Origin: Colwellia sp. Arc7-D
GTDB lineage: Bacteria > Pseudomonadota > Gammaproteobacteria > Enterobacterales > Alteromonadaceae
Direction: 5' to 3'
Assembly: GCF_003061515.1 (NCBI RefSeq)
Contig: NZ_CP028924.1
Coordinates: 1,922,001 to 1,986,000 of the forward strand
Length of the DNA stretch: 64,000 nucleotides
Below the pieces are notes generated by a model that was not told the DNA's origin, searched no databases, and was given only the letters and a program-made list of their open reading frames with translations. Position 1 is the first letter of the stretch, and every line of letters begins with the position of its first letter. Made by a program: the position numbers and the translations under genes. Below, piece after piece: positions 42,114-50,340 of the stretch.

Positions 42114-42479
42114 TTAAAGCAAGATAACAAGCCAAATACTGCTCGCAATAATCAAGCTTAAAAATACCGCGGCAGAGCCTAAGTCTTTTGCCAACCCTGA
42201 AAGTGGGTGTATTTCTAGACCGACCCGGTCGACAACTGCTTCAATTGCGGTATTCACTATTTCCGTAAACATAATAAAGACTATTGCCAGTACCAAAAAG
42301 ACTTGTTCTTTGGCACTTATATCGAATAAAAAGGATATCGGAATGGCAATAATTAGCAGTAACAACTCTTGCCTGAATGCGGATTCATTTAGATACAACC
42401 ATTTTATCGCTCTAAATGAGTTTAACGACGCTAATATTACTCTGTTTATGCCTTTAGGCTTATTGGTATTGTCGAACAC
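42114..42479 (-). CDS. dgkA: diacylglycerol kinase
   Basis: 121 residues, full length for the prokaryotic DAGK family. Three membrane helices and the catalytic signature EIVNTAIEAVVDRVGLEIHPLSGLAKDLGSAAV (residues about 70-105). It phosphorylates the diacylglycerol left by phosphoethanolamine or phosphoglycerol transfer. GTG start overlaps by one base the TAG stop of eptA (TAGTG), so the two are translationally coupled. Confidence 0.95.
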   Translation of the reverse strand: MFDNTNKPKGINRVILASLNSFRAIKWLYLNESAFRQELLLLIIAIPISFLFDISAKEQVFLVLAIVFIMFTEIVNTAIEAVVDRVGLEIHPLSGLAKDLGSAAVFLSLIIASSIWLVILL

Positions 42480-44167
42480 TAGTTTATTCTCTCTATATTA
42501 AATGCGGATGTTGAGTTGGTACGTACTATTGCATGCTCTGATTTACAATCAATGAACGGGTCGTTTTCAATATTATATGCTTTGGATTTAACAGACATAA
42601 TACTTAATAAAGTATCAAAAACATTGTCATGACTGATACGAGATTTTGATAAATCACGCAAGCAGGCAGTATTAAAATCAGCTTGCATAGTGTCGGCCCA
42701 AAAAATCATCGGTACATGTGTTTGCTCTTCAGGTGCAAACGCATAGGGCAGGCCATGTAAATATACACCGCTTTCACCTAATGACTCGCCATGATCTGAT
42801 ATATAAAGTAATGATGATTCAATATTATTTTTTTTGTCTAAAACACTTAATTCATTAATAACTTTTGATATAACAAAGTCGGTGTAAGCAATAGTATTAT
42901 CGTAAGTATTTAGTAATTGCTCAGGACTACAATTTTGAATGTCGCTGCGTTGACAGTCGGGTGTAAAAACACTTTTCTCGCTAGGGTAACGCTTAAAATA
43001 TGTGGGTCCATGAGAGCCTATCATATGCAGAACAATGAGCGTATTGTCATTTGTTAGCGAATTAAGTTTTTGCTTTAATGGAGCTAACAACGCTTCATCA
43101 AAACAATATTCGCCATCACATAACGGGTTAGATTTATCGGTATCGACCTGAATGGTTTTTACACGGGTACATACGCCTTTGCAACTGCCATTATTATTGC
43201 TGATCCATAATACGTCAGCACCCGCTAAATTTATTAAATCTATAGCATTTTGTTGAGCGGTAGCTGTGCGTTTGCTGTAATGGTTTTTATCTAATCTTGA
43301 GAACATACAAGGGACTGATACCGCAGTTGCTGTGCCGCACGAACTAACATTAGAAAACGATATAACTCCTTGTTTTTCTGTATAGGCATTTGTTGGTTTT
43401 ACATAACCATTAAGTGAAAAACTTTGTGAACGAGCTGTTTCGCCTAATACCATCACAGTGACATGCTTACGCGAGTTATCGCGAACAATTGACGGAGCGG
43501 TATCTAACACTTGAAACTTAAGCGGAGGATAAAAATAGTGATTCCTGATGAATTTATAAGAGGCATCAACCATTTTATAAGGTGTAATGTAACCTAGTAA
43601 ATCCTTATTGTTTCTGCCCACAGAAGCATAATTAGAATAAAAAACACTCGCGATTAATAATGCCACACCCAAGCTGAAGCTAATGACTTTTAAGCGACTT
43701 AACAGCTCTCTAAAAAAAGGTTTATAGGTTAGTTTTACTTTATAGATTAAAAGAGCGGGTAAAATACCAAAAAATAAGAAAAACAAAATAGCCTGCAAGT
43801 TAACGTAAGACAGTGCTTCGGCGGAGTCTGTTTCAATGGTATTTTGCACCATACCGTAATCAAATACGATGCCGTAAGTAATCGTGCCGTAGAATATAAG
43901 TGATGAAATAATTACCGTAATAATAAGCAGGGGTTTGGTCAGCCTGCGAAAAGCAAATAGCCCTTGAATTAGCATGGTTAAAGATAATATAAAAATGGGC
44001 AGTGACATTAAAAATATCACATTATAATTATCTAGTGCCGTGATTGCTTCTGTCGCTTTGGTTAAAAAAGGTAGGTTTAAAACTAAAGCAATATAGCAAC
44101 AAGTAAAAAACAATAACTGATTGGTTGTTATAGTGATATTTTCAATTTTACGTAATATTTCCATCAC
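42479..44167 (-). CDS. eptA: phosphoethanolamine-lipid A transferase EptA
   Basis: 562 residues. Five membrane helices (residues 10-190) then the periplasmic catalytic domain: VMVLGETARSQSFSLNGY, nucleophile Thr in SSCGTATAVSVPCMFSRLD, metal-site LLYISDHGESLGE and YLHGLPYAFAPEEQTHVPM. Several conserved cysteine pairs (CKGVCT, LCDGEYC). It adds phosphoethanolamine to lipid A and gives polymyxin resistance. Start may be GTG 44167 or ATG 44164. A two-component system and PmrA-like boxes lie upstream. Confidence 0.93.
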   Translation of the reverse strand: MMEILRKIENITITTNQLLFFTCCYIALVLNLPFLTKATEAITALDNYNVIFLMSLPIFILSLTMLIQGLFAFRRLTKPLLIITVIISSLIFYGTITYGIVFDYGMVQNTIETDSAEALSYVNLQAILFFLFFGILPALLIYKVKLTYKPFFRELLSRLKVISFSLGVALLIASVFYSNYASVGRNNKDLLGYITPYKMVDASYKFIRNHYFYPPLKFQVLDTAPSIVRDNSRKHVTVMVLGETARSQSFSLNGYVKPTNAYTEKQGVISFSNVSSCGTATAVSVPCMFSRLDKNHYSKRTATAQQNAIDLINLAGADVLWISNNNGSCKGVCTRVKTIQVDTDKSNPLCDGEYCFDEALLAPLKQKLNSLTNDNTLIVLHMIGSHGPTYFKRYPSEKSVFTPDCQRSDIQNCSPEQLLNTYDNTIAYTDFVISKVINELSVLDKKNNIESSLLYISDHGESLGESGVYLHGLPYAFAPEEQTHVPMIFWADTMQADFNTACLRDLSKSRISHDNVFDTLLSIMSVKSKAYNIENDPFIDCKSEHAIVRTNSTSAFNIERIN

Positions 44168-44347
44168 TTAAACAGCCTTTAAGTCGAGTTTTTTGACTAA
44201 AGCTGATGAGTTTATATTGAAAACTCGACGACATATTAACTTGTAAGCGGAGCTAAGCGCCTCAGGTTTGTCTGTAAGCAAGTTTGCAAACGCTGTTTTT
44301 AACTGTATAACGTTTGAGTATGAGAACTCAGGGATAAAATTTGTCAT
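44168..44347 (-). CDS. small ORF immediately upstream of eptA
   Basis: 59 residues, MTNFIPEFSYSNVIQLKTAF ... SSALVKKLDLKAV, ATG 44347 with AGGTG six bases upstream. Its TAA stop is directly before the eptA GTG (TAAGTG). Helical, slightly basic, no membrane segment. Falls below common length cut-offs. It could be a real small gene or a leader ORF between the PmrA-like boxes and eptA. Confidence 0.5.
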   Translation of the reverse strand: MTNFIPEFSYSNVIQLKTAFANLLTDKPEALSSAYKLICRRVFNINSSALVKKLDLKAV

Positions 44348-44592
44348 ATAAACACCTATGGGTAAGTGTTTATATTTTAAATTGTTAAACTTAAGAAGCG
44401 CTTAGGGGAAACTGATAATTAGCTTAGAATAAACTTAACATTCAGTAAAATTACTTGTTAAAAATTCTAAGTTAAAAGGTTTCTTTGATAACTAAATGTC
44501 GATAATTATTTGATGATAAACAACGATGATAAGCAATGCTGATAAAAAACCGTTAATAACTAACGGCTAATAATTTCAATTAACGAGACAGC
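44348..44592 (-). promoter_or_regulatory. eptA control region with PmrA-box-like repeats
   Basis: Two 6-5-6 direct repeats: CTTAAG-N5-CTTAGG (44390-44406) and CTTAGA-N5-CTTAAC (44423-44439). Their four hexamers start at 44390, 44401, 44423 and 44434, all on an 11-bp phase. PmrA/OmpR-type regulators bind such repeats. The rest of the stretch up to the kinase stop shows nothing recognisable. Confidence 0.6.
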
Positions 44593-46026
44593 TTATATTG
44601 TAATGGTAAAGGTTATTTCTTTTTCTGCTGAAATGGCTACATTCAAATCTGCCGATATATTTTCACAATAAGATTTTACAATAGCTAACCCCAAACCATA
44701 TCGGTCAGCTGAAGTGCGTGAAGCGTCTTTTTGCCATAAAGGATCAAAAAACAAGGCTAAATCTTGCTCAGTATAATCATGCTGACTCAAGTTAGTTAAT
44801 TTGATTACAACTCGCTTTCCTTCTTCACAAGGTAACACTGTGATAGTCACGGGTGTTTTTACAGGACTATAGTAAAGCGCGTTATTGAGAAGGTTACACA
44901 ATACAGTTGTTAATGCGAACTCATTGGTGTGAATATGTTCACATGAGTTATCAAAAATAACATTTATTTCCCGCTTAGCTTTGTTCTCCATTGTTATAAC
45001 CGCATTAATTAACGGTGCTAGCTCCACTTGTTGTTTTTCTAAGGCGGTACTATTGGTACTTTTTTGCAGCAACAATATACTGTTGACGATATTTCGAAGC
45101 CGTTCAGTAATGTTAAGTACGTCAACTTTAAAATTATCAACTAACTGTTTTTCGTGGGGGAATTTAATCGCGACTTCACTTAAGTTTAATAATTCTGCAA
45201 TTGGCGTTTTTAACTCATGGGCAATATCTGAGGTAATACGTTTTTCACGAGAATAGAGAGTTTTATTTTCACGAATAAAATGATTAATACCGTTAGCAAT
45301 CACGATCAACTCTTCAGGTAAATTTTCGGTGTTGATCGCACTGATTTCAGAGTTTAAGCTGATTTGCTGTAGCTCGGTATTGAGTTGCTCAATTGGCTTT
45401 AAACCGCGCTCTACCACATTAAAAACAATTAACCTTACCGCTATAACAGCAAGCAATGAAGAGAATATAAAAATAATATCTACAAACCAAAGTATTTGAT
45501 TTAAGCCTTCATTACTTATAGCGTAAGCCAATTCCATTGTTTTTTGATTATTGGCTATTTGCAATGTTGAAATCGCATTATTTTCTCGTTCATCAGAGTC
45601 AATTTGCGGCTTAAACTTTGTAAAATACATTTTACCTGAGCGACCATCAGGCAAAGTGATGTTACTAATGGATGATTGGTGGAGTTTAACTTCAGCTTTA
45701 GGGAGTTCATTAACATCAAATAGCTCAAGCGTTTGAGAGCGTTCAAATACCTTGTTATCAAGCCATAATTGAAAGTATTCTGGATCGTTATTACCTGAGA
45801 ATTCAGGCATAAATTCATCAGCAAAGTCAAACTCTATGCCATGAACTTCATCGCTGTCTTCACTGATTAATGTTGTGAGTAAATTTGCTTTGTTGGTCAT
45901 TGCACGGTCAAATTCAGCACTAATCCAACTATCAACAGCAAGATCAGTAACTAACAATATAGACACTAATAATATCGATATTGATATTGAGATATAACGG
46001 CTTAGTTTTTTCTTAATAGAAATCAT
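44593..46026 (-). CDS. sensor histidine kinase of a PmrB/QseC-like two-component system
   Basis: 477 residues. Two membrane helices (residues 10-32 and about 183-205) around a periplasmic domain rich in D and E, a HAMP-like linker, HisKA with phospho-accepting His in TSDIAHELKTPIAELL (about residue 270), and HATPase with N box LCNLLNNALYYSP and G box DRYGLGLAIVKSYC. The acidic periplasmic domain would suit cation or peptide sensing. The response regulator gene precedes it by 9 bp. Confidence 0.9.
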   Translation of the reverse strand: MISIKKKLSRYISISISILLVSILLVTDLAVDSWISAEFDRAMTNKANLLTTLISEDSDEVHGIEFDFADEFMPEFSGNNDPEYFQLWLDNKVFERSQTLELFDVNELPKAEVKLHQSSISNITLPDGRSGKMYFTKFKPQIDSDERENNAISTLQIANNQKTMELAYAISNEGLNQILWFVDIIFIFSSLLAVIAVRLIVFNVVERGLKPIEQLNTELQQISLNSEISAINTENLPEELIVIANGINHFIRENKTLYSREKRITSDIAHELKTPIAELLNLSEVAIKFPHEKQLVDNFKVDVLNITERLRNIVNSILLLQKSTNSTALEKQQVELAPLINAVITMENKAKREINVIFDNSCEHIHTNEFALTTVLCNLLNNALYYSPVKTPVTITVLPCEEGKRVVIKLTNLSQHDYTEQDLALFFDPLWQKDASRTSADRYGLGLAIVKSYCENISADLNVAISAEKEITFTITI

Positions 46027-46035
46027 TCATGGGTC

Positions 46036-46707
46036 TCAACAAAAATAACCAAAGCCTCGCTTGGTTTTAATGGGTAGGTCGTAGCCGAGTAACTTAACCT
46101 TTTTTCTGGCGGTTGATAAATGAGCCTCAATTGAATTTTTAGCAATAGCGTCATATTGTCCGGCTAAATATTCACTCAATTTTTCCGGTGATATAACTTT
46201 ACCTTGATTAGTAAAAAGGCATTCTACTAACTTATATTCATTGGGGGTTAAATTCGTATCAATGCCATTACAGAAGAGTTGTTTTAAATGTAAGTCTAAT
46301 GAAAAACTTCCAATATTAATCGTATTGTCGTTAACGTTTAACGAGCCTCTGCGCATTAAGCAAAGTAGTCGAACATGTAACTCATCAAAAGAAAAGGGCT
46401 TAGTAAGGTAATCGTCAGCGCCATTAAGTAGCCCTTCAATTTTATCTTCAGTTAAGTCGCGTGCCGATAAAATAAGCACACGAAGATCTTTATTGGCTTT
46501 TCTAATTGCTTTGAGTATTGCAGTGCCATCAACAGAGGGCAGCATTAAATCAAGAATTAGTAGAGAATAATCACCAGAGAGCGCCATACTTAAGCCTTCA
46601 GACCCGTCGCCAGTATCATCTACGGTATAACCTAAATTAGATAAGCCAATTTTTAAGCTTCTTCTTAAAGATGTTGAGTCTTCTATAATTAAAACTTTCA
46701 AAGTCAC
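46036..46707 (-). CDS. OmpR-family response regulator (PmrA-like)
   Basis: 223 residues. Receiver domain with phospho-acceptor Asp in LLILDLMLPSVDG (near residue 53), acidic pocket EDS at 9-11, and Lys in YLTKPFSFDEL. C-terminal winged helix with NLTPNEYKLVECLF and ARKKVKLLGYDLPIKTKRGFGYFC. Likely target boxes lie upstream of eptA. Start is GTG 46707, or TTG 46701 giving MKVLIIEDS. A CTTAAG-N5-CTGAAT repeat at 46751-46767 may allow autoregulation. Confidence 0.9.
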   Translation of the reverse strand: MTLKVLIIEDSTSLRRSLKIGLSNLGYTVDDTGDGSEGLSMALSGDYSLLILDLMLPSVDGTAILKAIRKANKDLRVLILSARDLTEDKIEGLLNGADDYLTKPFSFDELHVRLLCLMRRGSLNVNDNTINIGSFSLDLHLKQLFCNGIDTNLTPNEYKLVECLFTNQGKVISPEKLSEYLAGQYDAIAKNSIEAHLSTARKKVKLLGYDLPIKTKRGFGYFC

Positions 46708-46861
46708 TCACAATAAATAAACATTAGTACCCATAAGATACCAGACTAAACTTAAGATTTGCTGAATTTAACGTTAAAAATTAATAGATATTCAGTATTT
46801 ATCGCAAAACTAGATAAAGCTAATTTTAGTGACTTTAGGCTTTAACAATGGTGATAAATGC

Positions 46862-47401
46862 TTACATAAATAATATTTTTATCGCTATCAGTATTAACAC
46901 AACTCCTCCGAGAAGCTCAGCTTTGCTTTCAAGCCAAGTACCACTTTTATCGCCAATATAAACGCCAAACACACTAAAGAAAAAGGTAGTCATGCCAATA
47001 ATAGCGCAGGCAATAAATGGGTTTACGTCAAGTATAGTTAGCGAGAAGCCTGCTGCCATTGCATCTATACTGGTCGCTATGGCAAGCACCAACATAATCC
47101 TGTGGGTGACTTTTGCTATATCTTCTTCTATGCCATCTGAAAATGACTCATAAATCATTTTAGCGCCAATTAATACCAATAGAAAAAATGCAACCCAGGG
47201 AGCATAAGCTTCTATCCAACCAAAAACACCTCTACCGCCCATATAACCAATTAAGGGCATTAAGCCTTGAAAAAAACCAAAATATAACCCACATGCCATG
47301 GCAAGTGAGGCTGTTTTATTTTTGTTTTTAGCGCCTAAACCAATAGAAACAGCAAATGCATCCATACTTAATGCCAATGCCAAAATTATAATCTCAAACA
47401 T
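46862..47401 (-). CDS. mntP: manganese efflux pump MntP
   Basis: 179 residues, six membrane helices. Family marks: [20 protein letters not shown] (helix 1 with the metal-path Asp), [17 protein letters not shown], and [20 protein letters not shown]. MntP exports Mn2+. I looked for the yybP-ykoY Mn riboswitch that precedes mntP in some bacteria and did not see it in the 355 bp upstream. Confidence 0.93.
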   Translation of the reverse strand: MFEIIILALALSMDAFAVSIGLGAKNKNKTASLAMACGLYFGFFQGLMPLIGYMGGRGVFGWIEAYAPWVAFFLLVLIGAKMIYESFSDGIEEDIAKVTHRIMLVLAIATSIDAMAAGFSLTILDVNPFIACAIIGMTTFFFSVFGVYIGDKSGTWLESKAELLGGVVLILIAIKILFM

Positions 47402-47756
47402 TTATCAATTCCGAATAATACAAAACAGGTATAGGCTAAATTTAAAGCCTGAGTATAGCTAACTTGATGTTAATAATACTAAAGTTAAAGGGAGTTTACA
47501 GCGATTTTGTTAATGATATAAACAGCATATTGTACGATTTTATCTGCGTTAGTACGTAGGTAAAAACGATATCTAAGTTTTTACCATTTCTAAATTCTCT
47601 CGGGTAGTTATGATAAACTCTTTACAAGTATGGGTGGTAGTGAATTAAACAGACTTCTAAGTTCGTTCAAGCTTAATAGCCTAGTAAGTGTGTTTATTTC
47701 GTTGAATATAAACTTAAGCTGTGCGACTATTGCGATCAATTATAATATTTTGTTGA
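47402..47756. other. divergent intergenic region between mntP and the copper locus
   Basis: 355 bp, AT-rich. No riboswitch core, no metal-regulator dyad and no terminator were recognised. A 50-codon frame (47630-47782) overlaps the next gene and lacks a ribosome site. Confidence 0.4.
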
Positions 47757-48176
47757 TTGCTTGTGACTTTAAACTGCTCTAAAACATTAATAGTACTGCT
47801 AGCTTGTTTGACCTTTGTTGGTCAAGCTATGGCGTCTACTATGATGTCTTATCAAATGTTGAGCATGTTAAGTATGAGTTCACATTCACAAAATATGTCG
47901 CAAGATATGCCTATGATGGACCATAGTAATCATAATATGTCTGGTAACTCTTCAGACAACTCGTTCGGCATGGATGAGTCAGCAGAAAACAATTTTGAAG
48001 ATTGCTGTAGCACTATTTGTAAATGTTATATGGGAGGTTGTTCTAATGTTGCAACCTTCATGAATAATTTCAATCATAACCTCATGATTGTTAATCCAAC
48101 CAAAATACTAAACTATTCTCGTGTGGCTATCAGCCAACAACCTTCATCACTCTACCGTCCGCCAATATTAAGTTAA
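47757..48176 (+). CDS. Met/His-rich secreted protein, probable copper-binding
   Basis: 139 residues. A signal-peptide-like helix (TLIVLLACLTFVGQAMA) is followed by a methionine- and histidine-rich stretch (MLSMLSMSSHSQNMSQ, MPMMDHSNHNMSGN) and a cysteine cluster EDCCSTICKCYMGGC. Methionine/histidine runs of this sort bind Cu(I)/Cu(II) in the periplasm; CopL-like small proteins are comparable. TTG 47757 or GTG 47763 may be the start. It opens the Cus locus. Confidence 0.65.
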   Translation: MLVTLNCSKTLIVLLACLTFVGQAMASTMMSYQMLSMLSMSSHSQNMSQDMPMMDHSNHNMSGNSSDNSFGMDESAENNFEDCCSTICKCYMGGCSNVATFMNNFNHNLMIVNPTKILNYSRVAISQQPSSLYRPPILS

Positions 48177-48328
48177 GTACAGCATAAATGTATCCAAAAT
48201 TTGGTGCATTTATCGTGTTATTCGCTGTATTAGGCTTTTTTGAGTTCAATCGCTAGAAATTTCGTTTCTACGTACTTTTAAAATAACCTGATCAACAAAA
48301 AATTATTAATGTGCCTATTGGGTGAGTT

Positions 48329-48877
48329 ATGTTTAAAAGTAAGTTTAAGATTAAGTTAAGAAGTTTCGTCTACTGTTTCGTTGTTATTGTTTTAGCCAGT
48401 TGTTCTAAAGAGAACCAAGCGCCAACAAATACCACATCAAACGTTGTTGAGCCACCAAATAAAGTTAAACCACACACGATTGCATTAGACGTATATAAAA
48501 GTCCTTCTTGTGGTTGTTGTAAAGCTTGGATAAACCATGTTGATAATCATGGCTTTGAGTCTAAGGTTCATAGCTTTGATGACTTTCCGGGTATTAAAGA
48601 AGAAAAATCTATAGCACCAAGATACCGTTCTTGTCATACCGCCATTTCAACTGATGGTTATGTTTTTGAAGGGCATGTGCCTGCAAAGTATATTCAACAA
48701 TTTATCAAACAAACCCACAGCCAAGATGTTATTGGTTTATCTGTGCCTGCAATGCCAGTAGGAAGCCCGGGCATGGAAGTTGACGATAGGTTTCAGCCAT
48801 ATCGAGTTTTATTATTGAAAGTCGATGGTAGTTATGAAATTTACGCTAATGTTCAATCTTATGAGGACCAGTTTTAA
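48329..48877 (+). CDS. DUF411 lipoprotein (metal-binding, copper-locus associated)
   Basis: 182 residues. Lipobox VLASC, then a DUF411 domain: LDVYKSPSCGCCKAWINHV (thioredoxin-like CGCC metal site), RYRSCHTAISTDGYVFEGHVPA and GLSVPAMPVGSPGME. DUF411 proteins are frequent in copper and mercury resistance loci and probably bind metal in the periplasm. Its TAA stop overlaps the ATG of the TolC-like gene (TAATG), so it is in the cus operon. Confidence 0.88.
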   Translation: MFKSKFKIKLRSFVYCFVVIVLASCSKENQAPTNTTSNVVEPPNKVKPHTIALDVYKSPSCGCCKAWINHVDNHGFESKVHSFDDFPGIKEEKSIAPRYRSCHTAISTDGYVFEGHVPAKYIQQFIKQTHSQDVIGLSVPAMPVGSPGMEVDDRFQPYRVLLLKVDGSYEIYANVQSYEDQF

Positions 48878-50340
48878 TGAAGATGCAAAACAATAAGTAC
48901 AAATTTAGCGTTAAATGTAGTGTAGGTTTTATAGCGTTAACTGTTCTTTATGTAAATGTAGTACAAGCCAGCAATGTAAAAGCTGGCTACGCATTATCAT
49001 TTGAAAATGCCATTAAAAAGGCACAAAAAAATGATCCTTGGCTGACGGGAAATATTCACAAGCAACGCGCGCTTGAATCAATGAGCCAAGCAGTCAATAC
49101 ATTATCTGATCCGGTTGTATCAATAAGTTTAGCCAATCTACCTGTTAACGGTTTTGACTTTTCTCAAGAAGGGATGACACAAGCGAAATTGGGTATTGCT
49201 CAAATGTTTCCTCGCGGCGATACCTTAGCGATCCAAAGCCAGCAATTAAAAACGCAAAGTGAAGCCTTTCCTTTTCAACGAAAAGATCGCGAATCACAAG
49301 TAGCGGTTACTGTGGGTAGCTTATGGTTAGACGTTTATCGCGTTCAGCAAAGTATTTCATTAATTGAAAAGAACAGATCGCTATTCGAACAATTGGCCGA
49401 AGTTGCACAAGTGAGTTATTCATCTGCATTGGGTAAAACGCGTCAACAAGATATTGTTCGCGCACAACTTGAACTCACCCGTTTAGACGATAGATTAAAT
49501 TTATTAGCGCAACAAAGAAATCGTTATGAAGGCATGCTTTCACAGTGGTTAAGCGAGTTTTCTAGCGAAAGTACGGCAAGTGACTCAGGCCTATTAGCGT
49601 CTGATTTTTCATTACATAACATAGTAATCAGTCCAAAATTACCAGCAATAGATTTAATTAATACTGATTTGGTTTTTAAAGAAAACTGGTTAAAACCTAT
49701 GGCATTGGTGCCATATTTTACAAATCACCCGGCGGTTATCGCTGTAGAGAAAAATATTAATGCGACTAAAGCAGGTATTAAATTAGCCGAGCAAAAATAT
49801 AAAGCTCAATGGGGGGTAAACGCGAGTTATGGTTATCGAGCGGATGATCCGATGGGCAGTAGTCGAGCTGATTTGTTTTCGGTTGGTGTTACTTTCGATT
49901 TACCACTTTTTACTGAAAATAAACAAGATAAAGAGCGTGAATCTGCCATATATGCTTCAGAAGCAATTAAAACTGAAAAGATTTTATTACTACGCCAACT
50001 AATGGCGGCTTATGCCAGTGCAAAAGGTAGACTTTTACGTTTAAAAGATCGTCAAAATTTGTATGAAAATAAGTTATTACCGCAAATTAACGACCAAGCC
50101 CAAGCTTCTTTATCAGCTTATACCAATGACGATGGCGACTTTTCTGAAGTTGTTCGTTCACGTATAGCGGTGCTTAACACTGAAATAGATGATCTAACAC
50201 TCAATGTTGAAGAACAGAAAATACGTTTAGAACTTAACTATCTATTTATCGGTAATCTCAATACAGCAATTACGCACAACAACACTATTACAAACAATAG
50301 CAGCCGAACTTCTGTTGTTTCGGAGTTAATTAATGAGTAA
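48877..50340 (+). CDS. cusC: CusC-type outer membrane efflux protein (TolC family)
   Basis: 487 residues with signal peptide (VGFIALTVLYVNVVQA). Two OEP repeats with the coiled-coil patterns expected: SFENAIKKAQKNDPWL, FPRGDTLAIQSQQLKTQ and QQDIVRAQLELTRLDDRLNL in the first half, AIYASEAIKTEKILLLRQL in the second. It forms the outer-membrane exit of the heavy-metal RND pump encoded by the next two genes. The 3' end overlaps the cusB start by 8 bp. Confidence 0.88.
   Translation: MKMQNNKYKFSVKCSVGFIALTVLYVNVVQASNVKAGYALSFENAIKKAQKNDPWLTGNIHKQRALESMSQAVNTLSDPVVSISLANLPVNGFDFSQEGMTQAKLGIAQMFPRGDTLAIQSQQLKTQSEAFPFQRKDRESQVAVTVGSLWLDVYRVQQSISLIEKNRSLFEQLAEVAQVSYSSALGKTRQQDIVRAQLELTRLDDRLNLLAQQRNRYEGMLSQWLSEFSSESTASDSGLLASDFSLHNIVISPKLPAIDLINTDLVFKENWLKPMALVPYFTNHPAVIAVEKNINATKAGIKLAEQKYKAQWGVNASYGYRADDPMGSSRADLFSVGVTFDLPLFTENKQDKERESAIYASEAIKTEKILLLRQLMAAYASAKGRLLRLKDRQNLYENKLLPQINDQAQASLSAYTNDDGDFSEVVRSRIAVLNTEIDDLTLNVEEQKIRLELNYLFIGNLNTAITHNNTITNNSSRTSVVSELINE

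Noticed and set aside
47402..47756. Mn-sensing yybP-ykoY riboswitch upstream of mntP
   Set aside because: The conserved core was not visible on the minus strand; the mntP leader looks like plain AT-rich DNA.
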